From NCBI GenBank assembly GCA_036823255.1, contig DAISGC010000003.1:35355-99354 (forward strand): a stretch of 64,000 nucleotides of DNA, given 5' to 3'. This DNA comes from UBA4658 sp002405485 (GTDB taxonomy: Bacteria > Planctomycetota > Phycisphaerae > Phycisphaerales > UBA1924). Shown in pieces: positions 16,741-24,356 of this stretch. Below the pieces are notes generated by a model. It was given only the letters and a program-made list of their open reading frames with translations, was not told the origin of the DNA and did no database searches. Position 1 is the stretch's first letter; each line of letters starts with the position of its first letter. Made by a program: the position numbers and the translations under genes.

Positions 16741-17814
16741 ATGTTTGCTCGGTTGTCTGGTCGTGACCGTTCGGTTGGAACCGTGCTTGGGCGTGTGGGG
16801 CATGCGGCGGTGGCGGTTTCGATCGCGGGCCTGCTGGCGCTGACGGGGGAGGCCCTTGGCGACCACACGCGCCGGGATCTGGTGCGGGGCGGCTCGTGCG
16901 ACAGCCGGGGCTCGGACCGTGGACACGGCTATGGGCATGGCCGCGGATGGAGCGGGCACTCGTATCACTCTTCGCACGTGCGTTCGAGCTGGCGTGATCG
17001 CGACTGCGACACGCGGACGCGATTCTCGATCAGCATCGGGACGGGCTGGGGCCACCGGGATCATTGCGACTCGTGGCGTCGGCCGTACTGCCCGCCGCCG
17101 GTGGTGGTGGCGCCGTGCCCGCCGAGATATTGCCCGCCCCCGGTGGTGGTGGAGCGCCGGGTGATCGTGGAGCCGGCGCCGGTGATCGTGGAGCGTCCGA
17201 TCGTGGTGGAACGCCCGATCGTGGTTGAGCGTCCGGTGGTGGTTGAGCGGAGGGTGATCGTGGAGCGATCGGTGCCGCAGCCGATCCTTGTGGATCGTCC
17301 GGACCGACCGGTGGAGGTGCGCTCGGCGTCGACGACGGTGGTGACGTCGACGGTGGAGAGCGGGGCGTGGGCGCAGGACCGCGACCTTGGGGACGCGTAC
17401 ATGCGGATGGGCGATGCGAACAACGCTGTGCGGGCGTATCAGCGGCATCTGGGTGCGTATGGGACCGACGCGGTCGGATCACGCTCGATGGGTGTGGCGC
17501 TGCTCGCACGAGGCGACGGGCAGGGCACGGCGTACTTCGCGAGCGCGTACCGGCAGGACACGTCGATCGCCCGGCGCGCGTTGACGCTGCAGGATGTAGG
17601 CGGTGCGGGGATGCTGCAAGCCGCGCTGGACACGGCGGTGCGTACCGCGGACGCGAGCAACGCGGCGGATGCGTGGCTGACGGTGGCGATCCTGCAGAAC
17701 ACCGCGGGGCAGCGTGAGTCGGCGATCAATGCGCTGCAGCGGGCTCGCGACGCCGGGCTGAGCCAGCAGATCATGGACGCGGTCGCGCTGGATCTGGGAC
17801 GGGCGACGAGCTAA
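16741..17814 (+). CDS. Exported/membrane-anchored repeat protein with His-rich segment, ERP repeats and TPR-like C-terminus
   Basis: The 357-residue product has a hydrophobic signal/anchor segment at about 20-38 (VAVSIAGLLALTGEALG). It then has a His/Gly/Ser/Arg-rich segment (about 55-85), a Cys/Pro-rich segment with repeated YCPPPVVV, and a run of short repeats of the type V-V-V-E-R-P (about 135-178). The C-terminal 150 residues are helical and TPR-like (RDLGDAYMRMGDANNAVRAYQRH). The His/Cys content might bind metal, but that is only an inference. The start at 16741 is supported by a strong Shine-Dalgarno. Proteins of this layout are common in planctomycetes but functionally unassigned. Confidence 0.8.
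   Translation: MFARLSGRDRSVGTVLGRVGHAAVAVSIAGLLALTGEALGDHTRRDLVRGGSCDSRGSDRGHGYGHGRGWSGHSYHSSHVRSSWRDRDCDTRTRFSISIGTGWGHRDHCDSWRRPYCPPPVVVAPCPPRYCPPPVVVERRVIVEPAPVIVERPIVVERPIVVERPVVVERRVIVERSVPQPILVDRPDRPVEVRSASTTVVTSTVESGAWAQDRDLGDAYMRMGDANNAVRAYQRHLGAYGTDAVGSRSMGVALLARGDGQGTAYFASAYRQDTSIARRALTLQDVGGAGMLQAALDTAVRTADASNAADAWLTVAILQNTAGQRESAINALQRARDAGLSQQIMDAVALDLGRATS
17142..17271 (+). repeat. In-frame repeats encoding (V/I)VVER(P/R) units
   Basis: Units of 18-24 nt with cores GTGGTGGTTGAGCGTCCG and close variants are repeated about six times in frame. The units are degenerate at DNA level, so copy-number change by slippage is possible but not shown. Confidence 0.75.
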
Positions 17815-17841
17815 GCGCGGCAAAGGTACTGGAAGTTCCCT

Positions 17842-17869
17842 CGCGGGCCCGGAGCGATCCGGGCCCGCG
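17842..17869. terminator. Bidirectional stem-loop between convergent genes, GNRA tetraloop
   Basis: CGCGGGCCCGGA and TCCGGGCCCGCG form a perfect 12-bp stem closed by the loop GCGA, a GNRA tetraloop, on the plus strand. It lies 28 nt after one stop and 24 nt before the convergent stop. There is no U-tract on either side, so it may act as an RNA-stabilising 3' end or a terminator helped by Rho. Confidence 0.7.
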
Positions 17870-17893
17870 GTGCGTTCACCTGACGCTGGTCAA

Positions 17894-18889
17894 TCAGGAC
17901 GCGCCGAAGTAGCGCTTGAGCTCAGAGAGCTCATCCTCGACGTGCGTCGGGTCGCTGACGGTTTCTCGCACGACATCGCGGAGGGTCCGGCGAAAGCGGC
18001 GCTTCACGGTCTGGAGCATGTTGCTCACCTGCATCGCGTCCTGAGCGCCGGTGATCGCGACGAGCTTCTCGAGGGGGATCGGATCGGTCTTTCGCAGGGT
18101 TGGGCCCAGCACGTTCATGCTGAACGCCGTCCAGTGTGCGTCCATGCCGTCGACGCGGCAGGACTCTTCGAGCAGGTTGAGGGTGCGCTCGATGATGGCG
18201 GCGGCCCATTCGCGGTCGAACTCGCCGCCGGCAGCGAGCTGCGCATCGAGCATCGAAGGCGTGAGGTGTGTGGCGTCGAGGGAGTACTCCGCGGGCCTGG
18301 TGGATGTGGAGGCACGCTCGGCGGGGGCGATCGCATCCAGGAGCGGGGCCTTGGAATCGGAGCTGCGCATGGGCGCGGCTTCGAGCTCGGCGGCCCATGC
18401 CCTTCCTCCACCCCCCCCACCACCTCCGCTGCCACCACCCAGGCCTCCGGATCCATCGGAACCCAGGAGATTCGAGGGCGTGCTCGTGGGAACGCCCTTT
18501 CGAGAGCCCTTGCTCACCTTGCCCAGGCGGTGCTGATCGATGAGGAAGTTGCGGAGGGCCTGCTTGAGAAAGGCCCGGAAGCGCCCGCGCTCGGGTGTTG
18601 CTCGGCCGACGAGGTCGCGACCGAGGACGACCTGGGAGAGGAACTCCTGGGTGAGATCGCTGGCGTCATGACCGCTGTAACCCTGGCGGCGGATGAAGGC
18701 GTAGACGGGGCTCCAGTAGGATCGGAGGAGTTGTTCGAGTGCGTGGCGGTCCCCGCGGGCTCCGAGAACGAGCGCCCAGAGGGTGGACTGAAAGCTGGCG
18801 GCGGTTTGGCCCGGCTCCACGGCAGCACCACGATTGGACCGGCGTCGAAGCAGCCGGAACAGAAGGACCCATCGAGTCTTCGAGAACAC
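17894..18889 (-). CDS. ECF-like RNA polymerase sigma factor with glycine-rich linker
   Basis: The N-terminal part has region-2 features of planctomycete ECF-like sigma factors: SFQSTLWALVLGARG, LLRSYWSPVYAFIRR and DASDLTQEFLSQVV. A polyglycine linker follows at about 148-165 (GGGSGGGGGGGG), then about 60 residues of low similarity to anything I know. The C-terminal helical part (DAMQVSNMLQTVKRRFRRTLRDVV) could be region 4. Its target promoters are unknown and no anti-sigma factor is adjacent. The linker contains a run of eight G residues. The start at 18889 is the longest possible; a later start is conceivable because the first 25 residues are not typical of the family. Confidence 0.8.
   Translation of the reverse strand: MFSKTRWVLLFRLLRRRSNRGAAVEPGQTAASFQSTLWALVLGARGDRHALEQLLRSYWSPVYAFIRRQGYSGHDASDLTQEFLSQVVLGRDLVGRATPERGRFRAFLKQALRNFLIDQHRLGKVSKGSRKGVPTSTPSNLLGSDGSGGLGGGSGGGGGGGGRAWAAELEAAPMRSSDSKAPLLDAIAPAERASTSTRPAEYSLDATHLTPSMLDAQLAAGGEFDREWAAAIIERTLNLLEESCRVDGMDAHWTAFSMNVLGPTLRKTDPIPLEKLVAITGAQDAMQVSNMLQTVKRRFRRTLRDVVRETVSDPTHVEDELSELKRYFGAS
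18411..18418 (-). repeat. G8 homopolymer in the sigma factor linker
   Basis: Eight C on the plus strand (G8 in the gene) sit inside the polyglycine codons between the presumed regions 2 and 4. A slip of one base would shift the frame and remove the C-terminal half. Confidence 0.75.
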
Positions 18890-19011
18890 ACTCGAACTCA
18901 GGAGGGTACGTATTCTGCCCGCGTCAGGGTTGCGTCGGCGCGTGAAGTCGGCACCTGATTGCGAAACAGGCGGTCGCCGAGCCCGTGCTCGGGCCGTGAA
19001 GAGAGGCGAGC

Positions 19012-19872
19012 ATGGCGACGAAACCCTGGCTGGAGTCGGTGCGAGGCGGGCGATCGGCGTCGGTGAAGCTCATCGGGATGGTGCACGTCGGTGCACTTCC
19101 CGGGACGCCGAGATCAGTCGGGGGAGGCGCGGCGGGGGTGGAGAAGATTGTTCGGCAGGCGGCTGCCGAGGCAAGGGTGTACGCCGACGCCGGGTTTGAC
19201 GGGATCATCGTGGAGAACATGCACGACCGTCCGTATGTGCACGCCGGAGCGGATCATCGGCACGGACCGGAGATCGTGAGCGTGATGACGCGGTGCGTGC
19301 ACGCGGTGCGTGATGCGGCGGGGCCGGACGTGGCGGTGGGCGTGCAGGTGCTCAGCGGCGGAAATCGTGAGGCTCTGGCGATCGCGCTTGCGACCGGAGC
19401 GCAGTTCATCCGGTGCGAAAACTTCGTGTTTGCGCATGTCGCCGACGAGGGCCTTCTGGCCCGAGCGGAGGCGGGGGAGCTCCTGCGCTATCGACGGATG
19501 ATCGGCGCCGAGGGCGTTGCGGTGCTGTGCGACATCAAGAAGAAGCACGCCTCGCACGCGATCACTGCGGATGTCACGCTTGGCGAGTGCGCTGAGGCGG
19601 CGGAGTTCTTCGGGGCCGGCGGTCTGATCGTGACGGGTACGGCGACGGGCAAGCCGACCAGCCCGGGAGATGTCAAGGAGGTTCGGGCGGCGAGCGGATT
19701 GCCGGTGCTGGTGGGCTCGGGTGTGACGCCGGAGACAACGCGTGAGCTTGTGGACGCGGGCGCCGACGCGCTCATCGTCGGGTCGTGGGTGAAGCGTGGC
19801 GGGGTCTGGACTGGGCCGGTGGACGCGCGGCGGTGCCGGGCGATGCGGAGGGCGGTCGGCGACCGGGCTTAG
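19012..19872 (+). CDS. BtpA/SgcQ family TIM-barrel protein
   Basis: The 286-residue product matches the BtpA/SgcQ family along its length: KLIGMVHVGALPGTP at the start, GFDGIIVENMHDRPY, then VQVLSGGNREALAIA, FIRCENFVFAHVADEG, CDIKKKHASHAI and a C-terminal GSGVTPETTREL phosphate-binding-like turn. BtpA was described as needed for photosystem I biogenesis in cyanobacteria; in other bacteria the role is unknown and a sugar/nucleoside aldolase-like function has been suggested. GAGG lies 7 nt before the ATG. Its TAG stop overlaps the TAA stop of the convergent transporter gene. Confidence 0.93.
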   Translation: MATKPWLESVRGGRSASVKLIGMVHVGALPGTPRSVGGGAAGVEKIVRQAAAEARVYADAGFDGIIVENMHDRPYVHAGADHRHGPEIVSVMTRCVHAVRDAAGPDVAVGVQVLSGGNREALAIALATGAQFIRCENFVFAHVADEGLLARAEAGELLRYRRMIGAEGVAVLCDIKKKHASHAITADVTLGECAEAAEFFGAGGLIVTGTATGKPTSPGDVKEVRAASGLPVLVGSGVTPETTRELVDAGADALIVGSWVKRGGVWTGPVDARRCRAMRRAVGDRA

Positions 19873-21746
19873 CGCGGGGGCGTGAAGAACAGTGGCGAGT
19901 CGGGACCGATGGGCTGACCGGTGGAGTACCAGAGCAGCAGGAAGGCGGTCCAGGCGACGAAGAAGGCGACGGAGTACGGGAGCATGAGGGCGATCAAGCT
20001 GCCGAGGCCGGCGTTCTTCTGGTACTTCTGGAGGACGACGAGGATGATGAGCAGATAGCTGTTGAGCGGGGTGATGATGTTCACGACGCTGTCGCCGATG
20101 CGGTAGGCGGCGGTGGTGAGTTCGGGGCTCATGCCGACCATCATGAACATGGGGATGAAGATGGGGGCCATGACGCCGAACTTGCTGAGCATTCCGGAGA
20201 GGCAGAAGTCGCCGAAGATCACGAGCAGGACGAAGAGGACAAGGAGGACGGGGACTGGCAGATCGGCGGAGACCAGGAGCGAGCCCCCGGTGTATGCGAG
20301 CATGCGGTCGAGTTGGGTGTAGGCGAAGTAGTTGACGAACTGGCCCATGAAGAAGGCGATGGCGAGGACTGGGACGATGCTCTTGATGCCGTGGTAGAAG
20401 CCGTCGATGAAGTCCTTCTGGGATCGGAGCGTGCCGGTGCACCAGCCGTACACCATTCCGGGGATGAGGAAGGCGAAGAAGATGATGGGGACGATGACGT
20501 GCGACCATCGGTCGCCGGGGCTTTCAGCAAGTGAGGCGGAGCGTCTGGTCTGGGCCTCGGAGATGACCAGGGGCTCGACGGCGAGGACGTCGTGGCGCGG
20601 CGCCTTGGCGGCGAGTTCGGGGAGGGGTTCGGTCTTCCCGGGTTCGGCGATGGGCGTTTCCTTGACGATGGCGTGATGGACGATGACGCGTCCGTTGGGG
20701 AGCGTGGGCTGACCGACGCCGTTCAGGGGCGCGCCGGGGATGAAGATCAGGGCGGCGAAGAGGCCGAGCACGAGGGTCTTGGCAAGCAGGGCCCAGACCA
20801 GGCCGCGCTTCTCGGAGGCGGAGAGCGCCATGTCGGCGAGCGTGGCGGCGGCTCCGGAGCCATCGGAGGCGGGGTCAAGGAGAGTTGCGGCCTTCTTCTT
20901 CATGAGCCGCGGCTCGACGAGGAGATCGGTGACGATCCAGCCGGCGATCATGACGATGACGGCGGACCCGGCCTTGAAGTAGGCGTTGTGGAGGATGTTC
21001 ACGCCGTAGAGCGGGTCGATGACTCGAGCGGCGTCCTGGGCGAAGCCGGTGAGTGCTCCGTCACCCCCTGTGGGGAAGAACCCGGCGCCGAAGCCGCCCG
21101 CGACGCCGGCGAACGCCGCGGCCAGGCCGGCCACGGGGTGTCGGCCGACGGCAAGGTACAGGGCGGCGGCCAGAGGCGGGAGGATGATGTACCCGGCATC
21201 GCTGGCGACGGAGGAGTTGGCGCCGATGAGGACGATGACGGGGGTGAGGAGTTTCTTGGGCGTGATGAAGGCGAGGGCGCGCATGAGTGCGCCGAAGAAG
21301 CCGAACTTCTCGGCCAGGCCGATGCCGAGCATGGCGACGAAGATGAGCCCCAGAGCCGGGAGTCCGGTGAAGTTGCGGAGCATGGACGAGAGCGCCCAGT
21401 AGATGCCGTCAGCGTTGAGGAGACTGCGGGGGGCGATAGGGTCGCCGGTTTTCTCCAGGGTGATTTCGGGCCGGCCGCTCGGACCGACCTTGGGGATGAG
21501 GATCGGCTTGCCGTCGCTCCCGAGGACAGGAGAGCCGGAGGCATCGAGCTTCTCAACGAGGACGGGCTTTGGAGTGACGGGCTGGACTGTCCATCCGGCC
21601 CAGTCGCCGATGGCGGCGACGGCGACGACCAGCGCGGCGAGGATGACGAAGATGATCGCGGGCTCGGGGAGCTTGTTCCCGATGCGCTCGATGAGGTCGA
21701 GGATGTTGGCTCGCGAAGCGGGAGAGCTTTGGGGCTGCGATGACAT
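19869..21746 (-). CDS. AbgT family transporter
   Basis: The 625-residue polytopic membrane protein begins with the AbgT-type sequence LIERIGNKLPEPAIIFVIL and has the family's typical later segments GANSSVASDAGYIILPPLAAA, SDLLVEPRLMKKKA-like cytoplasmic loop and SPELTTAAYRIGDSVVNIIT. AbgT proteins take up p-aminobenzoyl-glutamate or export sulfonamide-type antimetabolites. Compared with the usual 500-540 residues it has extra loops: about 55 residues after TM1, containing VTPKPVLVEKLDASG, and about 75 residues in the middle, containing HHAIVKETPIAEP. No folate or amidohydrolase gene (abgA/abgB) is adjacent, so the substrate is open. AGGAG is found 11 nt upstream of the ATG. Confidence 0.92.
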   Translation of the reverse strand: MSSQPQSSPASRANILDLIERIGNKLPEPAIIFVILAALVVAVAAIGDWAGWTVQPVTPKPVLVEKLDASGSPVLGSDGKPILIPKVGPSGRPEITLEKTGDPIAPRSLLNADGIYWALSSMLRNFTGLPALGLIFVAMLGIGLAEKFGFFGALMRALAFITPKKLLTPVIVLIGANSSVASDAGYIILPPLAAALYLAVGRHPVAGLAAAFAGVAGGFGAGFFPTGGDGALTGFAQDAARVIDPLYGVNILHNAYFKAGSAVIVMIAGWIVTDLLVEPRLMKKKAATLLDPASDGSGAAATLADMALSASEKRGLVWALLAKTLVLGLFAALIFIPGAPLNGVGQPTLPNGRVIVHHAIVKETPIAEPGKTEPLPELAAKAPRHDVLAVEPLVISEAQTRRSASLAESPGDRWSHVIVPIIFFAFLIPGMVYGWCTGTLRSQKDFIDGFYHGIKSIVPVLAIAFFMGQFVNYFAYTQLDRMLAYTGGSLLVSADLPVPVLLVLFVLLVIFGDFCLSGMLSKFGVMAPIFIPMFMMVGMSPELTTAAYRIGDSVVNIITPLNSYLLIILVVLQKYQKNAGLGSLIALMLPYSVAFFVAWTAFLLLWYSTGQPIGPDSPLFFTPPR

Positions 21747-21887
21747 GCGATCGATGCTCCTGTGCGCAGGCCGAGAACCGACACGCGCGAGGACGGCTGG
21801 GCGGAATCGAACAGGGTATCGCCGACGCCGAGCGGATCAGAAAGCGGGCAAAGATGTCCTCTGATATGGGCGACTGTGGTGCGTCGA

Positions 21888-24215
21888 TCAGAAGAGCTTT
21901 GGTCCCTCGTCGACCGGCACGAGCTTGCCGTTCACCAGCCGGAGCTTGGGCTTGGTGGCGGGCTGCTGGGCGGCTTGGGCCGACGGCTTGCCGGACGACT
22001 GGCGAGGGGCGGGCTTGGATTTTTCCGGCCTTGGGTCCTGCGTTGAGGACTTGGTTCGCTTGGGCTTGGTGCCGGAGCGTCGAGGGCCGTCGAGATCGAT
22101 GAGCTTCGGCTCGTCGCCATCCATGGCGGCGACCTTGAGCATGGCGGCTTCGCGTTTGGATTGCACGAACGGGTTGCCGGCGTCGGACGCGCCCTTGGTG
22201 GCGGGGTTGCGCCGATCGGAAGGCGTGAGATCGGGCGCGGGGGCTTCGACGATGATGACGCCTTCCTGGTCGGCGGGATCTTCGTCCTTGACTTTCTTGC
22301 CTTCGTCGTCGAGCTGGAGGTCGGCGATGGCGGTGCGTTTGCGGGCCTGGGCGAGGAGGGTGTCGTAGAGCTTTTTGGTCTCGACGCCGTTGATGGCGTT
22401 GATGGCCTGAGCGATCTCCCCGATGTAGCGTTCGAAGATGTCTCTGCGGGCGGCCTCGCGCTTCATTTTGAGGCGTTTGCGGAGATATGCGCCGAGCTTT
22501 CGGCCGCACTCCATGAGCGCGAGCTTCATCTCCTTGCGGATTTCGTCATAGTCGGCGATGGCCTCCTTGCTTTCGCTGGTGAAGGGGACCCAGACGCTGG
22601 CCATGTGGATCATGATGACGATGGGACCGGCGGGGACGCCGCCGCGGGGCTGCTGGAGGTCGTAGTTGCGCCAGTTGGTCTCCCCGACGGCCTTGAAGCT
22701 GGAGCAGGCGGACTGCTGGAAGAGGAGTGGGACGCGGTTGGCAAAGCGGATGACGCGAGCGGGCTCGGCGCCGCCGGAGCCGGAGTCTTCGGCGTTGCCA
22801 CCGGTCGGACCGAGCTCTCCGCCGAAGGCGATGGCGGCCTCGATGAGGAACGGTCGGCCTCGGTAGATCTCCGGCTGCCTGCTGGATGCGGCGTAAAACT
22901 CGGCGCGGACGCCCTTGAACATGCCCTTCAGGAGTTGCTGGACGCCGATCGGGGCGAGGCAGTCGGTGGGCGGGGGCGGGAGCTTGGAATCCTGGAGGAT
23001 CTTGAAGAGCTTCTCGGCGGTGGCGTGGTCGACGTCACCGATCTTGGCTCGGCTAGAGAGCCCGACGGCCTTGCAGAACTCCCCCGCACTTTGCGCGCTG
23101 ACGCGGCTGAACTTGTCCTGGAGGAAGTTGTAGAGCGTGTAGCCCTGGTCTTCCTGCTCGGCTTCCTTGAGCATCTGCAGGAGGATGCCCAGCTCGATGC
23201 CCTTGGGATGGGGCATGATCTCCTTGGTTTCGGGCGGGAGCTCGTTGATGGCCCGCGGGAAGACGATCACGCCGGATGTCTCGGTCGTGACCTGCGGCTG
23301 GGAGGGCGGAGCCGAGTCGCTCTGGACGGACTCCGGGGACGCTTTGTCGGGGGCCTTGTCCTTGCGGCGGGAGAGATCCTGTTCCTCAACGTCGTCGGCG
23401 GTCACGCGGCTGGGCGGGACGAAGGTGATGCGAGCGTGGGGGTTTGCGATCGCGGTGAGTTCCAGGACCTCGTCGACGGAGCCGCGACCCTTCTGGTAGC
23501 GGCCTTCGAGCTCCACGGTGACGCTGGTGCCGGTGGGATAGTGCTTTGGAGAGAGGAAGTCGCCGGTGGCGGCGAGCTCGCGCGTGCCGGGGGTCAGATC
23601 GCGGAGGCGAGCCAGGGGAAAGTCGTCGGTCTCCTCGTCGACGGTGACCTCGGCCCGGTTGGTCTTGGTGTTCATGGCCAGCTCGATGTGGTGAGCGGGC
23701 TTGTGGGCGCTTGGGCGGGTCTGGATGAGCATGGGCTTGCCGGTGGTGATGAGCCCGTACATGCCCGCCGCGGAGATGCCGATGCCCTGCTGCCCTCTGG
23801 ACATCTTCAGACGGTGGAACTTGGACCCGTAGAGGAGGCGGCCGAAGACGTTCTCGACCTGCTTCTTGACGATTCCCGGACCGTTGTCGACAACGGTGAT
23901 GCGGTAGCGGGACTGCTTGGCCTCGCGGCCGCGATCGGGCTGGAGGTCCTCGATGACGACGGTGATGTCCGGGAGAATGCCGGCCTCTTCGCAGGCGTCG
24001 AGGGAGTTGTCGACGGCTTCCTTGACGGTGGTCAGGAGGGCCTTGCGTGGATTGTCGAATCCGAGGAGGTGGCGGTTCTTGGCGAAGAACTCGCTGACGG
24101 AAATGTCGCGTTGCCGCGTCGCCATGGTCTCGGCGGTGACGCGTTTGCTTGACGAACCGGTTTTGGATGTGCTCACGCTGGCGATCTCGTCCGGGTGCTT
24201 CAACAGGGTCGTCAT
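21888..24215 (-). CDS. top6B: DNA topoisomerase VI subunit B (GHKL ATPase)
   Basis: Type IIB topoisomerase ATPase subunit. The 775-residue product has the GHKL motifs KEAVDNSLDACEEAG (N-box), VVDNGPGI and RGQQGIGISAAGMYG. A helical H2TH-like region follows, then a transducer domain with the switch-lysine loop PFTSESKEAIADYDEI and a long helix (KLALMECGRKLGAYLRKRL). A low-complexity insert (about 275-312) and a Lys/Pro-rich tail of about 130 residues are additions to the archaeal-type core of about 530 residues. GGAGG lies 7 nt before the ATG. The A subunit is encoded 12 kb away on the other strand, whereas archaeal genes are usually adjacent. Confidence 0.95.
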   Translation of the reverse strand: MTTLLKHPDEIASVSTSKTGSSSKRVTAETMATRQRDISVSEFFAKNRHLLGFDNPRKALLTTVKEAVDNSLDACEEAGILPDITVVIEDLQPDRGREAKQSRYRITVVDNGPGIVKKQVENVFGRLLYGSKFHRLKMSRGQQGIGISAAGMYGLITTGKPMLIQTRPSAHKPAHHIELAMNTKTNRAEVTVDEETDDFPLARLRDLTPGTRELAATGDFLSPKHYPTGTSVTVELEGRYQKGRGSVDEVLELTAIANPHARITFVPPSRVTADDVEEQDLSRRKDKAPDKASPESVQSDSAPPSQPQVTTETSGVIVFPRAINELPPETKEIMPHPKGIELGILLQMLKEAEQEDQGYTLYNFLQDKFSRVSAQSAGEFCKAVGLSSRAKIGDVDHATAEKLFKILQDSKLPPPPTDCLAPIGVQQLLKGMFKGVRAEFYAASSRQPEIYRGRPFLIEAAIAFGGELGPTGGNAEDSGSGGAEPARVIRFANRVPLLFQQSACSSFKAVGETNWRNYDLQQPRGGVPAGPIVIMIHMASVWVPFTSESKEAIADYDEIRKEMKLALMECGRKLGAYLRKRLKMKREAARRDIFERYIGEIAQAINAINGVETKKLYDTLLAQARKRTAIADLQLDDEGKKVKDEDPADQEGVIIVEAPAPDLTPSDRRNPATKGASDAGNPFVQSKREAAMLKVAAMDGDEPKLIDLDGPRRSGTKPKRTKSSTQDPRPEKSKPAPRQSSGKPSAQAAQQPATKPKLRLVNGKLVPVDEGPKLF

Positions 24216-24356
24216 GGCTGCCCTCCGTGGCAGGTGTGTGGCCGGTCTGGATCCAGAGCGGGCCAGGAACGGGCGAACGATACTCCCCTGGGCGGGTTCG
24301 GGGGCGAACCCAGGCGCGAGCCCGGGTCCCTTGGGGCCGGGGCGGGCGAGTCAGGT

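Noticed and set aside
22161..24152. 663-codon plus-strand frame opposite topoisomerase VI B
   Set aside because: The translation is low-complexity Gly/Asp/Leu without motifs, while the minus strand carries clear GHKL motifs.
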